A stretch of DNA of 64,000 nucleotides from contig JAFTTH010000004.1 in the NCBI GenBank assembly GCA_017466885.1, positions 45,385-109,384 on the forward strand, given 5' to 3'. Origin of the DNA: Oscillospiraceae bacterium (GTDB lineage: Bacteria; Bacillota; Clostridia; Oscillospirales; Ruminococcaceae). Positions 33,818 to 42,264 of this stretch are shown one piece after another (the first letter of the stretch is position 1; each line of letters opens with the position of its first letter). The position numbers were made by a program, and so were the translations under genes. The notes beneath the pieces are model-generated. The model searched no databases. It had not been told where the DNA came from and saw nothing but the letters and a program-made list of their open reading frames with translations.

Positions 33818-34878
33818 CCACTCCGGAACAGTTGCTTCCCCATTTTCTTCACCATTGCCGCACCCACCCCCGGATGACCCCACAGGATGGGTTGAAATTT
33901 CTCCATCAAAGCGCCTTTGGCTGCGAGCATATGGTTCGCTCCCTCCCTGATGCGGTTGACCGGATTCGCCGGGAAGTGGCTACCGATCCTGCACCCGTCG
34001 GTGACGAAATTGAGCCCCTGGATGGAAATTACTCCCGTATTTCTTTGGAATATCTGAACCGGGGACTTTCCGCTGAACGGCTGGCGGCTCTCTTTTTTCT
34101 CTCTGCAAAAACCGAGCCGGAGGCCCTCTCCGCTCTGGAGCAGGCCCTTTCCGCCGCGGAGAAGCTGGCTTTTTCCGGTCTCCTTCCCTTTGACGGCCCC
34201 TCTTTTTCCCTTGCCCGCCGGAAATGGAAGCAGCAGGGCTACCCTTCCCTTCACCATTCGGAGGAATACCGGCAAGCCTATCGCCCGGCCTACCGGGTCA
34301 TTTCCAATCAGCTTATCCCTTATCTTCCTGTCCTGATCCGGATGGATCAGTTGCTTGCGTCGGGGGGCGGACTGGTGGCCATTGAAGGGGGAAGCGCCAG
34401 CGGAAAATCCACTCTGGGCGCCCTTTTGGAGGAGCTTTACTCCTGCACCCTCCTGCATACGGACGATTTCTTCCTGCAGCCGCACCAGCGCACCGAGGCC
34501 CGTCTCAAGGAACCGGGAGGCAACCTCGACCGGGAGCGGTTTTTAGCAGAAGTGCTCCTTCCTGCCCGAAAAAAAGAGTCCATCACCTACCGCCGGTATG
34601 ACTGCCGGACCGGAACGCTACAACCGCCCATCCCCCTGCAACCGACCCCCCTGACGGTGGTAGAGGGGGCCTACTCGCTCCACCCTGAGCTGCGAGGACA
34701 GTACGATCTGACCGTCTTTTTGGAGATTTCTCCTCAATTGCAGCGTCAGAGGGTCCAAAAGCGGAACACCCCCGACTTTGCCCGCCGTTTCTTCCAGGAA
34801 TGGATCCCGATGGAAAACCGCTATTTCGACCACTTTCATATTCGGGATGCTTGTGATCTTGTGATCCCCATAGAATAA
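33814..34878 (+). CDS. Uridine-kinase-like P-loop kinase with N-terminal helical domain
   Basis: The 354-residue protein has two halves. The first, about 175 residues, is a helical domain of unknown role (TPQDGLKFLHQSAFGCEHMV, IEPLDGNYSRISLEYLNRGLSAERLAALFFLSA). The second is a P-loop kinase of the uridine kinase/phosphoribulokinase class, with Walker A AIEGGSASGKSTLGALL, the acceptor-side LHTDDFFLQPHQRTEARLKEPGGNLDRERF and the later VVEGAYSLHPELR. It overlaps the ECF S-component gene by four bases, so it probably phosphorylates the compound that transporter brings in; nucleosides or vitamins are possible. Confidence 0.8.
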   Translation: MTTPEQLLPHFLHHCRTHPRMTPQDGLKFLHQSAFGCEHMVRSLPDAVDRIRREVATDPAPVGDEIEPLDGNYSRISLEYLNRGLSAERLAALFFLSAKTEPEALSALEQALSAAEKLAFSGLLPFDGPSFSLARRKWKQQGYPSLHHSEEYRQAYRPAYRVISNQLIPYLPVLIRMDQLLASGGGLVAIEGGSASGKSTLGALLEELYSCTLLHTDDFFLQPHQRTEARLKEPGGNLDRERFLAEVLLPARKKESITYRRYDCRTGTLQPPIPLQPTPLTVVEGAYSLHPELRGQYDLTVFLEISPQLQRQRVQKRNTPDFARRFFQEWIPMENRYFDHFHIRDACDLVIPIE

Positions 34879-34880
34879 TA

Positions 34881-34920
34881 AAAAAGAAGCACTTGAGCCG
34901 AAACTCAAATGCTTCTTTTT
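34881..34920. terminator. Bidirectional terminator
   Basis: AAAAAGAAGCACTTGAG pairs with CTCAAATGCTTCTTTTT around a CCGAAA loop, between converging genes. Confidence 0.9.
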
Positions 34921-34934
34921 GGTTTTGCAAAGCT

Positions 34935-35474
34935 TTAATGCTCCGAAATAAGGGTGAAGTAAACCGCGATATTGGGAGCATCTGTTTTGCACATAATCAG
35001 AACGTCGGTATCGTCGATAATGGTAAAGGCACCGTAATACTCTGCACCTTCGTTGAAGGTTGCGTGGATCACATATCCGTCCTTAACGACCTCATAGCTA
35101 CCCTCGTAGAAATATTCGCCGTTGATGATATTGATGGACTGATCGTTATCCGGGAAGATAAACTGCAGCACACCGTTGCAGGAATCCAGAACCGACTGCA
35201 GGTCGGCCTCCTCAAACTCAACGCCATCCTTGATTCCGCCCGCGATCTGCCAACCGGTCATAGCAATGTCGGGGATGGGAACGATCTCAACATAATCCAA
35301 AGCCTCAGGGAACTCGGGGTTCGATTCCTCGCCGGTCTCACTGGTGGTGGGATTGCTGGTTTCGCCTTCGCCGGCACCTTCGCCGCTCTCTTCTCCCTCG
35401 CCGCAGGCGGTCATAGTAAAGGCCATTGTAAGAACCATTGCCGCAACCAGAAGGAGACTCCACAGTTTTTTCAT
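34935..35474 (-). CDS. Secreted lipoprotein of unknown function
   Basis: The protein of about 179 residues has a clear lipoprotein signal (KKLWSLLLVAAMVLTMAFTMTAC), a Glu/Gly/Ser/Thr-rich linker and a globular domain (ALDYVEIVPIPDIAMTGWQIAGGIKDGVEF, then SINIINGEYFYEGSYEV and EYYGAFTIIDDTDVLIMC). No family is recognised. It was probably exported and anchored on the outer face of the membrane. ATG 35474 follows GAAAGGAAG and begins the signal; the longer frame to 35519 is unlikely. It converges on the kinase gene across a shared terminator. Confidence 0.8.
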   Translation of the reverse strand: MKKLWSLLLVAAMVLTMAFTMTACGEGEESGEGAGEGETSNPTTSETGEESNPEFPEALDYVEIVPIPDIAMTGWQIAGGIKDGVEFEEADLQSVLDSCNGVLQFIFPDNDQSINIINGEYFYEGSYEVVKDGYVIHATFNEGAEYYGAFTIIDDTDVLIMCKTDAPNIAVYFTLISEH

Positions 35475-35712
35475 TTTTATTTCTTCCTTTCCTATGCTTT
35501 CGAAGAGACGGCCGCACATTCCGGGTGATTGCGCTCAAAACCACGGGGATCATCCGGTCCCGATCTTCTGTTTTTTGATTGTAGCATATTTTCCGCGCTC
35601 TGTCCGAAAAGTGCGCGAAATGTTCTTTTTTGGGTGCGAATTGCACCCTCTTCCGATTGAAAAGGCAGGATAATTGTAGTACAATAAAAATAGCCTGAAA
35701 GGAGATGATTGG

Positions 35713-36426
35713 ATGCTGCGGATTGCCGTTTGTGATGACCAGCCCGAATATTTGCAGGATGTTGCTGAAAAAATCCACCGCTGGTCCCGGGAACGGGAGC
35801 TTCCCACCGAGATCTTTCGGTATGATAATGGGGATGACCTGATTTCCGCCAACGCCTCCCTCCCCTTCGATCTGATCTTTTTGGATATTATTATGCCCCT
35901 CCTCAACGGAATGGAGACAGCCAAAGAAATCCGCCAGCAAAATAAAGCCGTGCAGATCATCTTTCTGACCTCCTCCCCTGAATTTGCCCTGGAGGCCTTT
36001 TCCGTCAAGGCGCAGGGGTATCTGCTCAAGCCGGTTTCCTATGAACTGCTCAAGGATGCCCTGGAGGACTGCACCCAAACGCTGGAGGTCGAGCCTAAGC
36101 ACCTGCTTTTGAAGACCGCCTTCGGCTATCAGAAGATTTATTACCACAATATTGAGTACGCTGAGGCCCAAAACAAAAAAGTCCTCTTTCATCTTTCCTC
36201 AGGAGACACCGCCGAGGTGCTGGAGCCGCTCTACTCCTTTGAGGATAAGCTGACAGATCGGGACGGCTTTTTTAAATGCCACCGCAGCTATCTTGTCTAC
36301 CTTCCCAACGTGGACCGGTTTAACAGCACTGAACTCATCACCAAATCGGGACGGACCGTTCCCATTGCCCGGGGCTTTGCCAAGCCCTTCAAGGAAGCCT
36401 ACTTTTCCCTGATGTTCCAGGAATAA
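35713..36426 (+). CDS. LytTR-family response regulator (AgrA-like)
   Basis: The 237-residue protein has a receiver domain (IAVCDDQPEYLQDVAEKI; phospho-acceptor Asp in DLIFLDIIMPLLNGME; IIFLTSS; YLLKPVSYE) and a C-terminal LytTR DNA-binding domain (IEYAEAQNKKVLFHLSSG, then FFKCHRSYLVYLPNVDRFNSTELITKSGRTVPIARGF). It pairs with the GHKL kinase that starts 23 bases after its stop. Regulators of this kind typically control quorum-sensing, bacteriocin or surface genes through paired direct repeats. A GGAGATG lies before the ATG. Confidence 0.95.
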   Translation: MLRIAVCDDQPEYLQDVAEKIHRWSRERELPTEIFRYDNGDDLISANASLPFDLIFLDIIMPLLNGMETAKEIRQQNKAVQIIFLTSSPEFALEAFSVKAQGYLLKPVSYELLKDALEDCTQTLEVEPKHLLLKTAFGYQKIYYHNIEYAEAQNKKVLFHLSSGDTAEVLEPLYSFEDKLTDRDGFFKCHRSYLVYLPNVDRFNSTELITKSGRTVPIARGFAKPFKEAYFSLMFQE

Positions 36427-36448
36427 TTTTGCGAAAGGAGCAACCGGT

Positions 36449-37717
36449 ATGCCGGATCTGATTCTCGGTCTTCTGCATAATGCCACCACCCTGATTTTCG
36501 GCATCTTTGTATCCGCCGCATTTCTCGGCATCCGTCCCACCCGAAAAGCCATTCTTTCTCTTTCATTGTTTTCCGTCGGGAGCGGTGCAATCCTGCTCCT
36601 TTCCTTCTTTTTTCTGGGAGAGAAACTGACCGAGCAGATCTACCCCCTGATCAGCCATCTTCCTCTGATTTTATTTCTTGCACTTTTTTTCAAACGGAAG
36701 CTTTCCCTTTCTCTTCTTTCCGTTGTCACCTCTTATTTATGCTGTCAGATCAGCAACTGGGCCGGTCTGCTGGCCATCTACCTTTCCCACCGGCTTTGGG
36801 TCTATTATCTGGTCCGGATCATCATTACCGTCGTCGTTTTCGTATGTATTATGCACTTCGTGCCAAAAATGGCCTATCAGCTCCTTCAAAAGCCCACCAA
36901 GGCCATTATGATCTTTGCCTCCATGCCCATTGTCTACTACTTTTTTGACTATATCACCAGCGTTTATACCTCGCTTCTTTATTCCGGCGCGGATGTGATC
37001 GTTGAGTTTTTGGGGTTTGTTCTTTGCCTGTCTTACGTTTTATTCCTCTTCTTCTATTTCAGACAGTATGAGGAAAAGCGGGAAACCGAGCGAAATAGCC
37101 AGCTGATGGCCATCAAATACCAGCAGTCCATCCGGGAAATTGAGGCAATGCGCCACTCGGAATACACCGCCACCATCCTCCGGCACGACCTGCGCCATTT
37201 CCTGAATAACATTTCCGCCCTCATCGATCAGGGGGAAACCGATAAGGCGCAGGAATACATCCACTCAATGATTCAATCCGCCGACCAGACTGTTGCTCAC
37301 CGGTTTTGCCAGCATAAAACCATCAATATGATTCTCTCCTTCCATCAGGGGCAGATTGAGAAAAACAATATCACCTTCCGCCACTCTGTTCAGGTGCCGG
37401 ATACCCTCCCCTTTTCGGATGTGGATCTGACCGCCATCCTCTCCAACGGGCTGGAAAACGCCATTGCCGCAGTCCTGCCTCTGGAGCCGGAAAAGCGCCT
37501 GATCGAGCTGGATCTTCGGATGAACGGGGATAAGCTCCTGATCTCCATCAAAAACACCTTCTCCACGCCGCCCCGGTTTGTGGATGGACTTCCCCAAGCC
37601 TCCGAGCCGGGTCACGGACTGGGAACCAAAAGCATTCAGTATGTTGCAGAAAAGCTGCACGGAAACTGCCAGTTCACTTTGCAAAACCAGATGTTTGTTC
37701 TGCGGGTGATCCTTTAA
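36449..37717 (+). CDS. GHKL-domain sensor histidine kinase (AgrC-like)
   Basis: The 422-residue protein has about six membrane helices in its first 215 residues, a cytoplasmic coiled linker (EEKRETERNSQLMAIKYQQSIREIEAMRHSEY), the histidine box TILRHDLRHFLNNISALI and a GHKL ATPase with LTAILSNGLENAIAA and GHGLGTKSIQYVAEKLHG. AgrC-type kinases sense peptide signals at the membrane. No AgrB-like processing protease or clear AgrD-like peptide gene is in the window, although a 31-codon frame directly downstream (37753-37848) is worth checking. Confidence 0.93.
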   Translation: MPDLILGLLHNATTLIFGIFVSAAFLGIRPTRKAILSLSLFSVGSGAILLLSFFFLGEKLTEQIYPLISHLPLILFLALFFKRKLSLSLLSVVTSYLCCQISNWAGLLAIYLSHRLWVYYLVRIIITVVVFVCIMHFVPKMAYQLLQKPTKAIMIFASMPIVYYFFDYITSVYTSLLYSGADVIVEFLGFVLCLSYVLFLFFYFRQYEEKRETERNSQLMAIKYQQSIREIEAMRHSEYTATILRHDLRHFLNNISALIDQGETDKAQEYIHSMIQSADQTVAHRFCQHKTINMILSFHQGQIEKNNITFRHSVQVPDTLPFSDVDLTAILSNGLENAIAAVLPLEPEKRLIELDLRMNGDKLLISIKNTFSTPPRFVDGLPQASEPGHGLGTKSIQYVAEKLHGNCQFTLQNQMFVLRVIL

Positions 37718-37752
37718 GGCTCCTCCCCTGCCAATCGTTCCCGGTATTCTGC

Positions 37753-37848
37753 GTGGCGATTGCAGGTTTTCTCCTTGCCACCGTTTATATGTTCACCCTC
37801 CCCATGCCGGATGGCTTTCATATCCTCAGCGATTTCGGGATCCGGTAA
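37753..37848 (+). CDS. Possible 31-residue hydrophobic peptide after the AgrC-like kinase
   Basis: A GTG-started frame gives a hydrophobic helix (VAIAGFLLATVYMF) followed by a short polar tail (TLPMPDGFHILSDFGIR). It lies 35 bases after the kinase gene and just before its terminator. There is no ribosome-binding site before the GTG and the frame is open further upstream. It could be a small signal or membrane peptide, or chance. Confidence 0.2.
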   Translation: MAIAGFLLATVYMFTLPMPDGFHILSDFGIR

Positions 37849-37868
37849 ACCCGATTTTTAAAAAAGAG

Positions 37869-37902
37869 CGCCGGGCAGAAAAAATTTTCTGCCCGGCGTT
37901 TT
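37869..37902. terminator. Bidirectional terminator between kinase and glnA
   Basis: A nearly perfect palindrome built on CGCCGGGCAGAAAA / TTTTCTGCCCGGCG, followed by TTTT. Confidence 0.9.
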
Positions 37903-37920
37903 ATTGTATCCAAAGGAATA

Positions 37921-39345
37921 TTACAGATTATAGTACCGGTCGTACTCAGCGGGATGGGGAATGGCGGCCAGCTGACGGCACTCCTCCCGCTTGCCCTTGA
38001 TGAAGTTTTTAATCAGCTCCTCAGGGAATACACCGCCGGCGGTCAGGTAATCGTGATCTGCCTCCAGCGCATCCAGCGCCTCATCCAAAGAGGTGGGCAG
38101 ACCCTGAAGCTTTGCCTTCTCCTCATCAGAAAGGTGGTAGAGGTTCATATCGTAGGGACCCCAGCCATTCTCGTGGGGATCGATCTTATTTTTGATTCCG
38201 TCCAGACCGGCCATCAGGATGGCGGCATAGCAGAAGTAGGGGTTGCAGGTAGCATCGGGGTTGCGAAGCTCAAAGCGGCGCTTATTGGGGGTCTTGGCGT
38301 AAGCCGGGATCCGGATGACCGCGCTGCGGTTGGAGGTTGCATAACCCACGGTAACAGGAGCCTCAAAGCCGGGAACCAACCGCTTGAAGGAGTTGGTGCT
38401 GGGGTTGGTCAAGGCGCAGAGAGAATGGATGTGCTTGAGCAGACCGCCCATAAAATAGTGGGCCTCACGGCTCAGATGGGAGTAACCGTTATCATCCGAG
38501 AAGACGGGCTGGCCATCCTTCAGCAGGAGCATATGAACGTGCATTCCGCTGCCGGCCTCACCGTAAATCGGCTTGGGCATAAAGGTGGCCGACTTGCCGT
38601 ACTCCAAAGCGGTATTATGGATGATATATTTGATCATCATGGTCTTATCGGCCATCTCAGACATTTTACCCAACTGGGGCTCGATCTCAAACTGGCCCGA
38701 AGCGGCAACCTCGGGATGGTGGTAGTTGATTTCGATGCCGGCATCCCGCATATGCATGCACATTTTGCTTCTGCACTCATAAGCAACGTCAAAGGGCTTG
38801 GCCACGTGGTAAGCCTTCTGCTTGGGAACGATCACTCCGTCCCCCGAAACACCGCTGTTCCAGTAAGACTGGACAGCATCCACCGAGGCGCTGATGCAGT
38901 TGGGCTGCACATTCCAGCCCACCTGGTCAAAAAGATAAAACTCAAACTCAGGCAGGATCAGCATGGTGTCTGCCACGCCGCTATCCTTCATATACTGCTC
39001 TGCAGCCAGAACGATATTCCGGGGATACTGCGCCAGGGGGCGGTTCTCCGGGCTATCAATAATCATTGCGTTACCGGTCATGGAAAGGGTGGGAATATCG
39101 CAGAAGGGATCGATCACAGCCGTATCCGGATCGGGGATAAAGACCATATCGCTCTTTTCCACCACAGCGTAACCATAATTGGAGGCATCAAACCCGATAC
39201 CGCTCTTGAGGGTATCCTCCGAGAAGTTCTGCGCAGGGATGGTCACGTGGCGGTACTGCCCGTTGATATCGACCATTTTGAAGTCAACCATCTCAATGCC
39301 GTTTTCCTGAATCATCGCAAGAATGTCTTGCACGCTTTTGCTCAT
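37921..39345 (-). CDS. glnA: Glutamine synthetase type I
   Basis: The 474-residue protein is a full-length class I glutamine synthetase, which makes glutamine from glutamate, ammonia and ATP as a cytoplasmic dodecamer. Conserved parts include MVDINGQYRHVTIP, LPEFEFYLFD (metal-binding Glu), EINYHHPEVAASGQFEIE, GSGMHVHMLL, NPSTNSFKRLVPGFEAPV and the ATP-site RIPAYAKTPNKRRFELRNPDATCNPY. A Tyr in PYDMNLYHLSDEE stands where beta-type enzymes are adenylylated. It is a single gene with its own promoter; no GlnR box is evident. Confidence 0.96.
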   Translation of the reverse strand: MSKSVQDILAMIQENGIEMVDFKMVDINGQYRHVTIPAQNFSEDTLKSGIGFDASNYGYAVVEKSDMVFIPDPDTAVIDPFCDIPTLSMTGNAMIIDSPENRPLAQYPRNIVLAAEQYMKDSGVADTMLILPEFEFYLFDQVGWNVQPNCISASVDAVQSYWNSGVSGDGVIVPKQKAYHVAKPFDVAYECRSKMCMHMRDAGIEINYHHPEVAASGQFEIEPQLGKMSEMADKTMMIKYIIHNTALEYGKSATFMPKPIYGEAGSGMHVHMLLLKDGQPVFSDDNGYSHLSREAHYFMGGLLKHIHSLCALTNPSTNSFKRLVPGFEAPVTVGYATSNRSAVIRIPAYAKTPNKRRFELRNPDATCNPYFCYAAILMAGLDGIKNKIDPHENGWGPYDMNLYHLSDEEKAKLQGLPTSLDEALDALEADHDYLTAGGVFPEELIKNFIKGKREECRQLAAIPHPAEYDRYYNL

Positions 39346-39381
39346 ACATCATACCCCTATTTCACTTCGTTGTTACTTATA

Positions 39382-39410
39382 ATGATACACCATCTGCCGA
39401 AAAATGACAA
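39382..39410 (-). promoter_or_regulatory. glnA promoter
   Basis: Minus-strand TTGTCA (39405-39410), 17 bases, TATCAT (39382-39387). Confidence 0.75.
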
Positions 39411-39440
39411 TACCGTTCCGGCCCTCCTGGGGAAATTTTT

Positions 39441-39484
39441 TGAAAAAAATCCACGCAAACCGGTTTATCCGTCCTGCGTGGATT
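39441..39484 (-). terminator. Terminator of the YidC-fusion operon
   Basis: AATCCACGCA (39448-39457) pairs with TGCGTGGATT (39475-39484); the minus-strand transcript runs into TTTTTTT. Confidence 0.85.
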
Positions 39485-39491
39485 CTCTTTT

Positions 39492-42263
39492 TTATCTTTC
39501 AGGCAACCGATGCTCCTGCAAAACTGTTTCTACCTTTGAGAAGGTCCAGTTCTCCCGCTCCCAAAGATTTTCCCTGACGCTTGCCCAAAGCGCCGGATGG
39601 AAGGTGGTGCCGTTATTGGAGCCGGTGCTCCACTCCTCCGAAAGGATCACCAGCTGATCGTGGGCAGTTTTTTCCAGATTGTTGATTACTTTTCCGGTAA
39701 AGGGGTTGACCGGCCGGGAAATGATCCCCTCCGTTGCCAGGGTGGGAACATCCGCGTTGGTCATAAATTCGTCCGAAATGGCAAACTCCCTGCTTTCAAA
39801 ATCCTTGACCATCAGCAGAGGGAAATAATATTCCACATCGTGGATGCTTTGGTTTCCCATCATCAGCTGATCCAACTGATACATATTCCTTCCGTGGTCC
39901 GAAACAAGGATGATCCGGGTATTGTCATAAACACCTTCGGCACGGAGATGATCCATCCACTCCCCCAGCCGGAGCAACGCGGCCATATTGGTATGATAAT
40001 GGATCTTCTGCCAGGAGCTTTCCAGCTTCAGGGTTTTCCCATCCACCTCGGGATAGAGCGCTTCTTCCTCAAAAGGGGTATTATCCACCTGCTCCACCGG
40101 CAGATAGTCCGGCTTCTGCAGAAGCATAGGCTCATGGGTCAGGTCACTGCAAAGCATCAGGAAGGTACCCTGTTCCTGCTCGGTGATCCGGGTCACCTCC
40201 GGCATCCCCTCCAAAACGTGGTATGCCTCCATAAAGGATTTTCCCAGGCCGTTGGCCTTGGTGGTGCCGTCAATGGTCTGGGTGGTGTAAGCACCCGGGA
40301 TCTCTGCCTGCTCTGCCTGGTGGTACCGTCCCTGGTCATAGATCGCCTCCTGGAGGAAGAGGGGCATTGTTTTCATCAGACTGAAGCAGAAAAAGTTCCG
40401 GTGGTTATTGGAAATGATCTGCTCCTTGGGGGCAGTGTCGCTGAATTTCCCGTCCGCAAGGTAGGTGCGGATTCCATCGTATCCATCAAAGATGGAAAGA
40501 TCGGGAATCCATTGGTAGTTGGCATACACCGGGTCGCAGACGGTAACCTCAAAGCCCTCCTGCTCAAAAAGCACCGGCATTACCTTGAGTGCCTCGTTAT
40601 GTTTCTCCTTCAGAAGCTCATTTTCCCGCTTATTCAGCTCCACCGGGGTATATTCATACCCGCCAAACAGAGCAGGCGCTCCGAAGTTGGTATATCCTCC
40701 GAAGGAGATCACATTGGAATAGTAGGTGAATCCCGCAAACTGTTCCTTCAGCTCGGGCTTCTCCGCCATCAGATAGGGAACGTATTCTCCCATAGCACGA
40801 TCCAGCATAATCACAACGACATTCTTCCCCGTCTTGGAAAGAGGATAGCTGGGGATTTCATTGGAATGGGAGGAGGAGACCCGGTCCACCGACTGCGCGA
40901 CGGTAACCACATTCACCGCCGACATTGCGCTCAACGCCACCACACCCGCCAAAAGCACAGGCCCGATTACGCGAGAAAATTTAATCGCTACAAAGCAAAG
41001 ACCCGCCCCCAGCACCAGCAAAACCACCACATTCAACCAAAGCTCCAGATCGGAAAAGACAAGGCCGTTTTCATACTGGAGGGTTGGGGAGATCACTCCG
41101 AGGCCGGTGCCAAAGGCCATATAGTTGACAAGCATCACCCCTGAAAGGATCCAAACTGCCCCTTCAAAGAGCACCTTTCCCTTGGGACTTGCCAGCCAAT
41201 AGAAAACACCCATCCAAATAAGGAAGGTTCCCGCCGCAATGCAAAAGGAGCTGACCAGATACCACAGGGGATGATGGAAATAGGTAACATCCACAAACTC
41301 CTGGGGGGAGGCCGCCAAAAAGGTGCCGGGGATGGTCAGTCCAGTCACCACTGCCAGGAAAGCTCCTCCCAGCAAAAAGCGCGTCCGGTTGGGGGAAGCC
41401 GGACTATCCTTCCCCAGCCGGGGAAGATATCCCCGAAGAAGGTGCCACACCGCCGGACAGAGGAGCGCAACCCCGATGGCTGCCAAAAAGATACGCTCCC
41501 CCACCAGGTCCGTCTGATAGAAAATAAGCCCCCAACAAAGGAAGAAAATGCCCCCTGCCGCGGTCAGAATCCGCAACACAAGGCCGGGATTTTTGAGCTT
41601 ATAAAAGATGGTTTTGACCAGCGAAAAGAGGTTATTCAGCGTCCAGTAAAAAACCAGGCCCGCCGGAGAGGTATACAAAAAGACCAGGAAGAAAAGCGCC
41701 ATACCGTAAAGCTGAATCTTGGTTTTCAAGGGAAAGCCCTTCAGATAAATGGCACTGGAAATAACATTGATGAGGGTCATTACCACCGGCAGAAGGTTGA
41801 CCGTCAGGCCGCCGATCACCAGCAGACCGTCCGGCTTTCCCAGGTCAGCGATAGGACCGAAGGAAACACCGTTCAAAAGCTCCAGATGGGATAAAAACTG
41901 GTATGCCGCCATAAAAAAGGGGATCTCCAGTAGCAGAGAGACAGAGCCTCTCAGCGCATCGGTAGGCTTATAATGATTCTGCCGGTAGTAGGTCTGCAGA
42001 ATCATCATCCGTTCATCGCCGGAAAATGTTTTTTTGATATGGGAAACACCCCGCCGCAGCTTTGCATCCATATCCCGCGCCTGCTCCTGCATTGCATCGG
42101 CCCGCCGGTAAAGGGGCAGAACAAGAATATTCATAACCAGGCTCAGGAAAATGATCGCCACGCCGGGATGGTCCACAAACTGGTTGGCGACCGCAAAAAT
42201 CACCTCAAACACCAGCTTCAGCGGACCGATGAAGAGTGTCTCCAGTATAGATAGAATCGACAT
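39492..42263 (-). CDS. YidC/Oxa1-like insertase fused to a sulfatase/LTA-synthase-like phosphotransferase domain
   Basis: The 923-residue protein joins three parts. Residues 1-225 are YidC-like: PGVAIIFLSLVMNILVLPLYRRAD, a charged helical hairpin, IPFFMAAYQFL and AGLVFYWTLNNLFSLVKT. The groove Arg of canonical YidC is Asn45 here. Residues 230-450 hold five to six further membrane helices. Residues 475-923 form an outside alkaline-phosphatase-superfamily domain: metal Asp488 in VVIMLDRAMG, a likely nucleophile Thr525 in GGYTNFGAPALFGGYEY, His710 in SDLTHEP, and Asp789-His790 in LVSDHGRNM. LTA synthase and phosphoglycerol transferases have this domain. The next gene upstream is a TagF-like enzyme (one base apart), so assembly or decoration of a glycerol-phosphate surface polymer is inferred. 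Confidence 0.88.
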   Translation of the reverse strand: MSILSILETLFIGPLKLVFEVIFAVANQFVDHPGVAIIFLSLVMNILVLPLYRRADAMQEQARDMDAKLRRGVSHIKKTFSGDERMMILQTYYRQNHYKPTDALRGSVSLLLEIPFFMAAYQFLSHLELLNGVSFGPIADLGKPDGLLVIGGLTVNLLPVVMTLINVISSAIYLKGFPLKTKIQLYGMALFFLVFLYTSPAGLVFYWTLNNLFSLVKTIFYKLKNPGLVLRILTAAGGIFFLCWGLIFYQTDLVGERIFLAAIGVALLCPAVWHLLRGYLPRLGKDSPASPNRTRFLLGGAFLAVVTGLTIPGTFLAASPQEFVDVTYFHHPLWYLVSSFCIAAGTFLIWMGVFYWLASPKGKVLFEGAVWILSGVMLVNYMAFGTGLGVISPTLQYENGLVFSDLELWLNVVVLLVLGAGLCFVAIKFSRVIGPVLLAGVVALSAMSAVNVVTVAQSVDRVSSSHSNEIPSYPLSKTGKNVVVIMLDRAMGEYVPYLMAEKPELKEQFAGFTYYSNVISFGGYTNFGAPALFGGYEYTPVELNKRENELLKEKHNEALKVMPVLFEQEGFEVTVCDPVYANYQWIPDLSIFDGYDGIRTYLADGKFSDTAPKEQIISNNHRNFFCFSLMKTMPLFLQEAIYDQGRYHQAEQAEIPGAYTTQTIDGTTKANGLGKSFMEAYHVLEGMPEVTRITEQEQGTFLMLCSDLTHEPMLLQKPDYLPVEQVDNTPFEEEALYPEVDGKTLKLESSWQKIHYHTNMAALLRLGEWMDHLRAEGVYDNTRIILVSDHGRNMYQLDQLMMGNQSIHDVEYYFPLLMVKDFESREFAISDEFMTNADVPTLATEGIISRPVNPFTGKVINNLEKTAHDQLVILSEEWSTGSNNGTTFHPALWASVRENLWERENWTFSKVETVLQEHRLPER

Positions 42264-42264
42264 A

